From: DASVBJ01 sp036375895
Lineage (GTDB): Bacteria; Actinomycetota; Actinomycetes; JACCUZ01
Direction of reading: 5' to 3'
Assembly (NCBI GenBank): GCA_036375895.1
Contig: DASVBJ010000011.1
Coordinates: 1 to 15,471 of the forward strand
Length of the DNA stretch: 15,471 bases
In this document: piece after piece, positions 1-13,461 of the stretch
Numbering within the stretch: position 1 is the first letter of the stretch
Layout: the number at the start of each line of letters is the position of its first letter
Position numbers and translations under genes: made by a program
Notes under the pieces: generated by a model
The model's database searches: none
The model's input: the letters and a program-made list of their open reading frames with translations, nothing else
Told to the model about the DNA's origin: nothing

Positions 1-5576
<5,576 letters not shown>

Positions 5577-5581
5577 GCCCG

Positions 5582-5589
5582 CCTCTCCC
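5582..5589 (-). promoter_or_regulatory. Ribosome binding site for the carboxylase GTG start
   Basis: The 13 bases between the PKS stop (5590-5592) and the GTG at 5576-5574 read GGGAGAGGCGGGC on the minus strand. The purine-rich GGGAGAGG sits 5 bases before the GTG. The protein from this GTG begins with the N-terminal strand typical of biotin carboxylases, and no other start lies closer to that strand. This fixes the start and shows that the carboxylase is translated from the same message as the PKS. Confidence 0.75.
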
Positions 5590-8500
5590 TCAGTCGGTCA
5601 TCACGTCGCGCAGGGGGGCGCGGACCTCGTCCGCCAGCTCGACGGGCATCGGGACCGTCCGGTAGCCGTCCACGCGGAGGACCACCCGCCCTGTCGGGTC
5701 CAGGACGTAGCAGTCGAAGCAGCCGGCCTCCGCACCGGTCGGCCGGGCGACTGCCACGAGCCCGCCGGCCGCGTCGGCAGCGGCGAGGTCCCCCATCACC
5801 CGCAGCCGGTCGACGTGCGCAGGCAGGGCGAGCCGGCCCACGCGGCCGGCCTCCCAGAGCCCGGCCACCTGGAAGCACAGCTCCACCAGCCGTGGGCCCA
5901 CGACCGTGGGCAGGCGGGCAGGATCGTGGTTCGCGGGCAACCCCGTTGCGAGCAGCCCGGCCGCGGCGCCGTCCGCTCGCCAGCCCTCGGCCACGACCTG
6001 GTAGGCCCGGCCGTGGAAGTAGAGGCGGTAGACCTCGTCCGGTGTGAGCACAGGCGTGTCCGGGGCCCGGCCGACCGGGTCGGTCGTCTCCAGTGGCAGC
6101 GCCTGCGCAGCCAACCGCACCGAGCCGGTGAAGTGGACCGTCCGCTGGGGCACCTCGCTTCCGGGAAGGACGCGATCGGCCTCCAGCCGGCAGGCCGCGA
6201 CGAGGTCCCCACCCTCAGGTCGGATCTGGGCGGTGATCGACAGCGTCCGAGGCTCGTCCCGGTAGAACTTCACCGGCGCCGAGAACTCGACGTCCTCCAC
6301 CGCCACGACGTGCCACTGCGGGACCAGCAGCCGGGCGACCTCGGCGAAAGCCTCGATGCCCATCACCCCGGGAAGCACCGGCGTTCCGTCGATGCGGTGG
6401 TCGTCGAGGAACGGCTGCGCGCCGGGGTCCAGCGTCGTGCGCACCACCAGCCCGTCGTACAGGTTCGCCTCGGTCACCTCGCCCACCAGCGGGCCGGCGC
6501 CGCCGGTGTCCAGGGCGGCAGGGTCGAGCCCGCCGGTCGGGTCGTAGCCGGCCGCCATCCGGCCGAGTGCGCCGGCCACGACGACCTCGCCACGGAAGGC
6601 ATGCGTGGTCAGCTCCCGCCGGATCCAGGCCACGCCTGCCTCTGGTGGCAGCAGCTCGACCCCTGCCATCGCCATGATCTTGGGGACGGAGCCCCTGGTC
6701 GCCATGCCGATGCCGCCCCACGCGGTCCAGTCCAGGGCGAGGGCCCGGGTGTCGGGACGAGTCCGCCGGAGACTGCTCGTGATCTTGCACAGCAGGTCGT
6801 TGGCGGCGCCGTAGTCGGTCTGCCCGGCGTTGCCGAACCGGCCGGCCACCGAGGAGAAGACGACGGTCGCCCCGACTGGCAGGTCACCGATGGACGTGAG
6901 GAGGTTGAACCAGCCGTCACTCTTCACGTCGAACACGAGGTCGTACTCCGCCTGCTCCTTGTCCGGGAGCGCCCGGCTGACCTCGAGACCGGCGGCGTGG
7001 AGGAGTACGTCGATGCGACCGCTGGCCGCTCGCACCTTGTCCAGCGCCGCCGCCACCGCATGCGCATCGGTGAGGTCCACGGAGTGGTAGTACGGCGTTC
7101 CGCCGGCGGTGCGGACCGCCTCGATCGCGGTGAGCGCGGCGGTGAGCCGCTCGAACCTGGTCAGCTCCTTCTCGATCGCAACAGGGGTGGCGCGCTCGCC
7201 ACGTTCCTTCAGGCGGGCGGCGAGGACAGCCTTGAAGCCGTCCCTGTCCTCGACGTAGCGCCGAAGGTCTGGGTCGGCCGGGTCCGGCGCGGGGGTCAGG
7301 TCGAGGAGGTGGAACGTCGCGCCCGATGCCGTCGCCAGGTCGGCCGTGATCGCCGAGACGATGCTGCCTGCGGCGCCCGTCACGAGGACGACGCTGTCGG
7401 GGCCGAGGACCAGTGCGTCCGCCGGCGGTGGCTCCCGCGGCGGGAACGGTCGCTCGGCCAGACCCACGCTCCAGCGTCGGTCGTCGGCGTGCCCGACCTC
7501 GACGCAGCCCGGGTCGCGCAGAGTCTCCTCGACGAGGATGTCGGCCAGCGCGGCGGTCTTGCGGCTGGGTGGCACGTCCACGGCCTTGACGAGGGCCTCC
7601 GGGCGCTCCCGCTTGTACGACTTGGCGAAGCCGGTCACCGCTCCGCCCATGGGTGCCGTGGCGCCGGCGTCGTCGTAGCCGTGGAAACCGCCGAGGCGGG
7701 TGCCCGTGACGAGGAACGGGCTGTCGTCATAGAGCCGCCGCATCGTCGCGTACAACGCCTTGACCCGGCGTCTGAGCGCCTCGCGCCAGCCGGCGAGGTC
7801 CAGTGAGGCGTGCGGCCCTTCGTCGTCCAGCGCCGCGAGCCAGTAGACACCGGCGACCGCGCCCTCGCTGCGCCACGAGTCGAGGGCCGCGAGCAGCTGC
7901 TCGGTCGGGGTACCGGGGTCGAGGGGCAGGGCGGTCACGCCGATCTTGCCCAGTCGCGTCATCAGGGCATCGGCCACACCGCCTTCGTCCCGCATGACGA
8001 CGACCCGCGTGCCGGGCCCGAGGGTGACACCCGTGGGCACGCACTGGTCGAGGCGTGGACGCAGCACCGGGACCGGAACGCGGCGCGGGATGCGGTCGAC
8101 CGCGTCGAGGTCGCCGGCCACCGTGGTCGGGTGCAGCGCCTCGGCGGCCGGCGCCGTCGCACCGCCCGCGGCGGCGGCTCCGCCCTCGCCGGCGCCCGGC
8201 TGGGCAGCGGTCTTCTCCCGGATCCAGGCGATCACGTGCGCCAACGTCGGGAACTCCCGCAACGACAGGCTGTCGTCCCGCTCCACCCCGAACCGCTCCC
8301 GCACCGCCGCGAACACCTCGGCCTGCTTGACCGTGTCCACCCCCAGATCGGCCTCCAGGTCCAGATCCAGCTCCAACAGCTCCGGCGGATACCCCGTCAT
8401 CTCCGCCACGATCGACACCACCGCATCGGTCACCTCGTCCACCCCGGCGGGTGCGCCGGCCGCCGGCACGGGTGCCTGGGCCGCAGCGGGCGCCGCGGGG

Positions 8501-11500
8501 GCCGGGACCGCCGCAGCGGCCACCGGGAACGCCTGGGCGGGCGCCGGCGCGGGCCGGGGCGCCGGCGGCGCTGCGGGTGCGGCCACCGCTGCGGGCGCTG
8601 CCACCGCTGCGGCCGCTGCAGCCGCCGGGGCCGGTGCGCCCGCTGTGGCCGCTGCGGCCGGTGCAACCGCCGGAACCGGTGCAGCCGCCGGCGACGGCGA
8701 CGGCACTGCTTCGGCAGGCGGGACCTGGGGCTGGACGGCCGGCAGGCCCGCATCGACCACGCGCAGCCGCCTGGTGGCGACCTCCAGCCGCGCCGCCGGA
8801 GAGCCGCTGATCGCGTCGAGCCACCGCTGCCAGGCCTGCGGGTCGACGATCCGATAGGCATAGCCGAGCTCGCTCGGCGACCGGTGCCGGCCGTCCGGGA
8901 CCGGCGTCCAGCGCAGCAGGGACATGGCGATCTGCGAGCCGAAGCCGGCGGCCAGCCGGAGCGCGTGGCGTACGGGATAGGCCCCGCCCTGCGAGAGGTT
9001 GAGCTCGCCGAGCTCCGGGTCGGGCTCCTTGAAGTTCGGCACAGGCGGCACGACACCCGTCTCCAGCGCCTTGATGGCGACGACGTCCTCGATACCGGCT
9101 CCCATCGCGTGCCCGGTGAAGCCCTTGGTGTTGGTGATGACGATGGACTCGGCCTCGGCGCCGAACGTCGTGCGGAGCGCGTTGATCTCCGCGGAGGCGC
9201 TCCCCCCTCGAGCCGGCGTGTACGTCTCGTGGGACACGAAGACGGTGGAGGCGGCGATGTCGTGCCGGTCGACGCCGCGGCGCTCCGCCTGCCGGACCAC
9301 CTGGTCCATCATCTGCGCGATGTGCGTCACGTCGAGCCGGGTGCCGTGGTAGGCGCTGTTGGCCGTCACCGCGCCCAGGACCTCGCAGATCGGCTGAAGA
9401 CCGCGCTCACGGGCTGCCTCGGCGGACTCGACGACGAACGCCGCGGCACCCATCCCGACCACCATGCCGTGCCGTCGGCGGTCGAACGGCGTGGCAGCGT
9501 CCTCGACCGAGTCGTCGGTGGCCGCGGCGCCGGACGCGAGGAAGCCCGACGTCACCCACGGGAGGAGCGTGTCGGTGGTCACGTCGTCGCCGGAGACGAC
9601 GACGACCCGGCGGCAGCGACCGGCACGGATCCAGTCCTCCGCCAGGGACAAGGCCTGCGTCGTGCTCGCGCAGGCCGCGTTGATCTGCGTGTTCGGTCCG
9701 CGCGCACCGATGATCTCGGCGAACTGGGAGTGGCCCATGGACAGGCACCGGAACAGGAACCGCCGATCGAAGGTGAACGACTCGACCTCGATGAGGTGGC
9801 GCAGCTCGGCGATCCGCCGGTCCACCTCGGGCACTACCGGCTCGTCACCGCGCATCCGGGCGCGGATCGCCTCAAGGGCGAGGAGCTGCTCGCGACGCCC
9901 CCGGTCGGTGAAGTACCTCGACAGGTCCTCGGCGAAGGAGTCGTAGCCGGGGAACGCCGAGGCGAAGATCACCCCGGTGTCGTCGCGCAGGGCGTCCGGA
10001 AGTCCCCATCGCTCGGGCAGGCTGGATCCGAGGCTCGTGGTCTTGTAGCGCATGACGAGAGGGATGCCGGCGTCGCGCAGGGCGTCGAACCCCGCACCGA
10101 TCGCGAGCCGGGTGACGATGTCGAGGGCGGCGTCGCGGGAGGCGTCGATGCCGAACTGGGCGACTACATCCAGCGGTGCGTGCCGTCCGGCCAGCTTGAC
10201 CACCTCGGCCTCGTCGTCGATCGTCTCGAACGTCGGGTCGCCGGACTCGCGCTTGACCAGCCGGGTGACCTTGAGGTCGACCATCTGCCGGCGGAACCGG
10301 TGCGGGATCGTCTCGATGAACTGCTGACCGTCGAGGATCCGTTGCAGGTTCTCGTCGTCGAACACCTGCTCCACGCCCGGCAGACCCAGGGCCGCCCCGG
10401 TGATGACCACCGGCTCGGGCACGGCGGGCTCCCGTTCAGCGGCAGGGCGGCTGCCTGCTGCGGAGGGTGCCGCGCCCCCGTAGACCCGCATGCCCTCCTC
10501 CAGGACGTCGGCGAAGAGGCGGCCGAGCTCCGCGTAGCGGTCGGTGCTCATGGGAGCTCCAGGGGACGTGGGGGTCGCGACGGTGGTCTCGACTGGTGAT
10601 GGAGTCGCGGCGGTGACCGCGGACGTTGCGGCGGGCCGCGAGTACCCCAGGCCGGCGGCCCAGAGACCGCACAGCGCCGCGTTGAACGACGGCACGTCAC
10701 CGCTCTTGGGCTGGTTCGTGAACAGCGCCAGCACGTCGTCGTGCGCTCCCAGCACGTCCTCGACGAAGCCGTGCAGCGCCTTCTTGGGCCCGACCTCGAC
10801 GAAGACCCGGGCCCCGGCCTCGTACAGCGTGTTCAGACCGCGGACGAACTGGACCGGTGACGCGACCTGCCGACCGAGGATGTCGAGCATCGTGTCGGTG
10901 TCCGCGTCCGGCGGATAGAAGTCGCCGGTGACGTTGGCCACGACGGGCAGCGCGGGAGCGTGCACGTCCAGGCGGCGCAGCGCGACCTTCAGCGGCTCGC
11001 TCGCGGGCGCCACGATCGTCGTGTGGAAGGCATGGCTGACCGGGATCCGCGCGGCGTTGATGCCTGCGGCCAGGAACGCCGCAACCGCCTGCTCGACGGC
11101 GGCCGTGGCTCCGCCGATCACCGCCTGGCTGTTGCTGTTGATGTTCGCGATGACGACGTCACCGCCGACGGCTCCGACGATCCGCTCGATCTCCGGCAAC
11201 GGCCCGAACACCGCCGCCATCGCGCCGTTGTCGTCCAACGACAGCGAGGCCATCTCGTGCCCGCGAGCGCTGACCGCCTCCAGCGCGGCGTGGAACGTCA
11301 TCGCACCGGCGGCCACCAGCGCCCCGTACTCGCCGAGGCTGTGCCCCATCACCATGTCGGGACGCACGCCGTAGGCGTCGAGCAGGCGCGTCAGCGCGAG
11401 GTCGGTCGCGAGCACCGCCGGCTGGGTGATCTCGGTCTGCAGCAGCTGCTGCTCCAGCGCCTGCACCGCGGCGGTGTCGTCCTGGTCGATGAAGATGTAC

Positions 11501-13461
11501 GACGAGAGCGGCCGCCCGAGCAGCGGCGTCATGATGTGGTCCGCCTCGTCGAAGGTGGCGGCGACGACGGGCTCGTGCGCGCGCAGCGACTTGAGCATGT
11601 TGACGTACTGCGAGCCCTGCCCGGTGTAGAGGAACGCCACTCCGGGGGCGGGTCCGCGGCCGACGAACACGCCCTGGGCGCGCAGCATCTTCCACATCGC
11701 CGGTGTGCCCGTGCGGAACGCGGTGGCCGCCCGGCCGGCCTTGGCGGCCAGGTCCGCGGCGTCGGCGTAGTCGATGGCAACCCGGACGGCGGCGGCGGCC
11801 AGCGCGGGGTCGGGCGCGACTGGGGCCGGGGAACGGCCGGCGGTCGCGTCGGCGGCCGCGCGCTCGAGCTGAGCCACGAGGTCGGCGTCGTCGTCCCCAC
11901 CGAGCACCAGGGCTCCGCGCAGCGGGGCACGCGCGCCTTCGCGCGGCGCGGTCGTCCCTCCGGTGACGGGGGCCGTGGTGGTCGGGCGCGGCACCTCGGC
12001 CGAGGCGAACGTCCGCGGTGCGCTCTCCGGCCGGTGCCGGCCGGGCACGTACTCCTCGAGCACGGCGTGGAAGTTCGTGCCCCCGAAACCGAACGCGCTG
12101 ACCCCTGCACGGCGCGCACCCTCGGGGTCGGCCGGCCAGTCGCGGAGCTCGGTGGTCACCCGGAACGGCGTGTGGTGCCAGTCGATGTTGGGGTTGGGGT
12201 CCTGGAAGTGCAGGCTGGGTGCGAGCACCTTGTCGTGCAGCGACATCACCATCTTGAACAGCCCGGCGGTGCCTGCGGCCGCCTTGAGGTGACCGATGTT
12301 GGACTTCACCGAGCCGAGCGCGATCGACCCAGGAGCCGCGCCGGACGAGCCGAAGACCTCGCCCAGGCTGGCCAGCTCGGCGGCGTCGCCCACCCGGGTG
12401 GACGTGCCATGTGCCTCCACGGCTGACGCGGCTGCGGGCTTGACCCCGGCGTTGTCCCAGGCCCGCTCCACTGCGAGCTTCTGGCCGACCGGGTTCGGTG
12501 CGGTGATGCCCTTGCCCTTGCCGTCGCTGGACCCGCCGAGGCCGAGCAGGACGGCGTAGACCCGGTCACCGTCACGCTCGGCGTCCGCGAGCCGCTTGAG
12601 CACGAAGAGGGCGGCGCCCTCCCCCATGACGAAGCCGTCGGCACCCGCGTCGAACGGCCGGGTGCCGGTGGCCGACAGGGCACCGATCTTGCAGAACTTG
12701 ACGAACGCGGCAACGCTCATGTTGCGGTCGACGCCGCCGGTCACGACGGCGTCGTACTGGTGATCGACGAGTCCCTGCACCGCCGCCGTCATCGCCGCGA
12801 GCCCCGAGGCACACGCGGCGTCGGTGGTGAAGTTCGGCCCCCGGAAGTTGAACAGGTTGGCGACCCGGCCGGCGATGACGTTGGAGAGCTCACCGGGCAT
12901 CGTGTCCTCGGTGATCTCGACGAAGTCGTCGAGGAACCGCTCGCGCCACTCGCCGAGGATCGCGGCGCGCACCTCGTCGGGGAGCGCAGCGAAGGACGGC
13001 GTCTCGCGCAGGTCGCGTGCGAACTCGGGGAAGTTGATCCGCAGGGTCGTGCGGTAGTGCTTGTCGCCCCCGATCGCGTTGCCGAGGATGACCGCGACCC
13101 GTTCATGGTCGACCGACCAGTCCGGCCACCCGGCGTCGGTCAGCGCCGATCGGGCAGCCGAGACCGCCCACTGCTGGCCGACGTCCATCTGCTCGGACAC
13201 CTTGGGTGGCACCGGGAGTCGCCAGGCCAGCGGGTCCCACGAGTGCTCCCGCACCCACCCGCCGATCCTGCTGTACGTCATGTCCGGCGCGGCCGGGTCG
13301 GGGTCGTAGTACAGGTCGGGGTCCCATCGTTCGGGCGGCACGTCACTGATGCTGTAGCGGCCCTCGCGGATGTTGCGCCAGAACGCGGCGGCGTCCGGAG
13401 CGTCCGGCATGATCGCGGCGATGCCGACGACGGCGACCGGGGAGGCGGCGTTGTCGTTCAT
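5590..13461 (-). CDS. Iterative type I PKS / PUFA-synthase-like megasynthase, KS-AT-KS-ACP-KR-DH
   Basis: Builds an acyl chain on a carrier protein from malonyl units; 2,623 residues, cytoplasmic. KS1 (about 8-470) has Cys217 in DAACAS, His351 in EAHGTST and His391 in NIGHLKAA. AT (about 610-910) has GHSLGE with Ser708 and HAFH at 810-813, the malonyl-type motif. KS2 (about 1030-1560) has Cys1264 in NAACAST, His1411 in HETYT and His1451 in GFTGHAMG. An Ala/Pro linker (about 1585-1670) leads to one ACP (about 1672-1742) with LGVDTVKQ, Thr1710 where Ser is usual. KR has TGAAGSI (2028-2034), Ser2204, Tyr2217 and Asn2221. DH (about 2310-2610) has HRIDGTPVLP with His2355; Glu2527 replaces the usual Asp. 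No ER, TE or methyltransferase is seen. The ATG overlaps the dehydrogenase stop (ATGA), with GGAAGGA 6 bases upstream. KS1 resembles PfaA-type secondary-lipid synthases, but domain order differs from classical PfaA. The product is unknown. Confidence 0.96.
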   Translation of the reverse strand: MNDNAASPVAVVGIAAIMPDAPDAAAFWRNIREGRYSISDVPPERWDPDLYYDPDPAAPDMTYSRIGGWVREHSWDPLAWRLPVPPKVSEQMDVGQQWAVSAARSALTDAGWPDWSVDHERVAVILGNAIGGDKHYRTTLRINFPEFARDLRETPSFAALPDEVRAAILGEWRERFLDDFVEITEDTMPGELSNVIAGRVANLFNFRGPNFTTDAACASGLAAMTAAVQGLVDHQYDAVVTGGVDRNMSVAAFVKFCKIGALSATGTRPFDAGADGFVMGEGAALFVLKRLADAERDGDRVYAVLLGLGGSSDGKGKGITAPNPVGQKLAVERAWDNAGVKPAAASAVEAHGTSTRVGDAAELASLGEVFGSSGAAPGSIALGSVKSNIGHLKAAAGTAGLFKMVMSLHDKVLAPSLHFQDPNPNIDWHHTPFRVTTELRDWPADPEGARRAGVSAFGFGGTNFHAVLEEYVPGRHRPESAPRTFASAEVPRPTTTAPVTGGTTAPREGARAPLRGALVLGGDDDADLVAQLERAAADATAGRSPAPVAPDPALAAAAVRVAIDYADAADLAAKAGRAATAFRTGTPAMWKMLRAQGVFVGRGPAPGVAFLYTGQGSQYVNMLKSLRAHEPVVAATFDEADHIMTPLLGRPLSSYIFIDQDDTAAVQALEQQLLQTEITQPAVLATDLALTRLLDAYGVRPDMVMGHSLGEYGALVAAGAMTFHAALEAVSARGHEMASLSLDDNGAMAAVFGPLPEIERIVGAVGGDVVIANINSNSQAVIGGATAAVEQAVAAFLAAGINAARIPVSHAFHTTIVAPASEPLKVALRRLDVHAPALPVVANVTGDFYPPDADTDTMLDILGRQVASPVQFVRGLNTLYEAGARVFVEVGPKKALHGFVEDVLGAHDDVLALFTNQPKSGDVPSFNAALCGLWAAGLGYSRPAATSAVTAATPSPVETTVATPTSPGAPMSTDRYAELGRLFADVLEEGMRVYGGAAPSAAGSRPAAEREPAVPEPVVITGAALGLPGVEQVFDDENLQRILDGQQFIETIPHRFRRQMVDLKVTRLVKRESGDPTFETIDDEAEVVKLAGRHAPLDVVAQFGIDASRDAALDIVTRLAIGAGFDALRDAGIPLVMRYKTTSLGSSLPERWGLPDALRDDTGVIFASAFPGYDSFAEDLSRYFTDRGRREQLLALEAIRARMRGDEPVVPEVDRRIAELRHLIEVESFTFDRRFLFRCLSMGHSQFAEIIGARGPNTQINAACASTTQALSLAEDWIRAGRCRRVVVVSGDDVTTDTLLPWVTSGFLASGAAATDDSVEDAATPFDRRRHGMVVGMGAAAFVVESAEAARERGLQPICEVLGAVTANSAYHGTRLDVTHIAQMMDQVVRQAERRGVDRHDIAASTVFVSHETYTPARGGSASAEINALRTTFGAEAESIVITNTKGFTGHAMGAGIEDVVAIKALETGVVPPVPNFKEPDPELGELNLSQGGAYPVRHALRLAAGFGSQIAMSLLRWTPVPDGRHRSPSELGYAYRIVDPQAWQRWLDAISGSPAARLEVATRRLRVVDAGLPAVQPQVPPAEAVPSPSPAAAPVPAVAPAAAATAGAPAPAAAAAAAVAAPAAVAAPAAPPAPRPAPAPAQAFPVAAAAVPAPAAPAAAQAPVPAAGAPAGVDEVTDAVVSIVAEMTGYPPELLELDLDLEADLGVDTVKQAEVFAAVRERFGVERDDSLSLREFPTLAHVIAWIREKTAAQPGAGEGGAAAAGGATAPAAEALHPTTVAGDLDAVDRIPRRVPVPVLRPRLDQCVPTGVTLGPGTRVVVMRDEGGVADALMTRLGKIGVTALPLDPGTPTEQLLAALDSWRSEGAVAGVYWLAALDDEGPHASLDLAGWREALRRRVKALYATMRRLYDDSPFLVTGTRLGGFHGYDDAGATAPMGGAVTGFAKSYKRERPEALVKAVDVPPSRKTAALADILVEETLRDPGCVEVGHADDRRWSVGLAERPFPPREPPPADALVLGPDSVVLVTGAAGSIVSAITADLATASGATFHLLDLTPAPDPADPDLRRYVEDRDGFKAVLAARLKERGERATPVAIEKELTRFERLTAALTAIEAVRTAGGTPYYHSVDLTDAHAVAAALDKVRAASGRIDVLLHAAGLEVSRALPDKEQAEYDLVFDVKSDGWFNLLTSIGDLPVGATVVFSSVAGRFGNAGQTDYGAANDLLCKITSSLRRTRPDTRALALDWTAWGGIGMATRGSVPKIMAMAGVELLPPEAGVAWIRRELTTHAFRGEVVVAGALGRMAAGYDPTGGLDPAALDTGGAGPLVGEVTEANLYDGLVVRTTLDPGAQPFLDDHRIDGTPVLPGVMGIEAFAEVARLLVPQWHVVAVEDVEFSAPVKFYRDEPRTLSITAQIRPEGGDLVAACRLEADRVLPGSEVPQRTVHFTGSVRLAAQALPLETTDPVGRAPDTPVLTPDEVYRLYFHGRAYQVVAEGWRADGAAAGLLATGLPANHDPARLPTVVGPRLVELCFQVAGLWEAGRVGRLALPAHVDRLRVMGDLAAADAAGGLVAVARPTGAEAGCFDCYVLDPTGRVVLRVDGYRTVPMPVELADEVRAPLRDVMTD
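8451..8706 (-). repeat. Ala/Pro-rich interdomain linker with imperfect DNA repeats
   Basis: This stretch encodes about 85 residues made almost only of Ala, Pro, Val and Gly between KS2 and the ACP (residues about 1585-1670). The DNA is repetitive: a 13-base unit, GCCACCGCTGCGG on the plus strand, occurs at 8582-8594 and again at 8600-8612, with related GCCGCTGC copies around it. Such linkers normally act as flexible tethers that let the ACP reach several catalytic domains. Length could vary between strains by replication slippage. Confidence 0.8.

Noticed and set aside
8451..8706. Repeat-rich stretch as a CRISPR array or other non-coding repeat
   Set aside because: Repeats are short and imperfect and stay in frame with an Ala/Pro linker of the PKS; there are no regular spacers.
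7810..10599. Plus-strand open frame of 929 codons opposite the PKS
   Set aside because: Antisense to the KS2, ACP and KR-proximal coding sequence and rich in Arg/Gly/His/Asp repeats; no recognisable domain. The same applies to the 778-codon plus-strand frame at 5470-7806.
11020..11040. Methylmalonyl specificity of the AT
   Set aside because: The specificity motif is HAFH, the malonyl type, not YASH.
5590..13461. Naming the megasynthase pfaA (EPA/DHA synthase)
   Set aside because: KS1 resembles the PfaA type, but there is only one ACP, a second KS lies before the ACP, the DH is PKS-like, and no PfaB, PfaC or PfaD is seen. A polyunsaturated fatty acid product is not supported.
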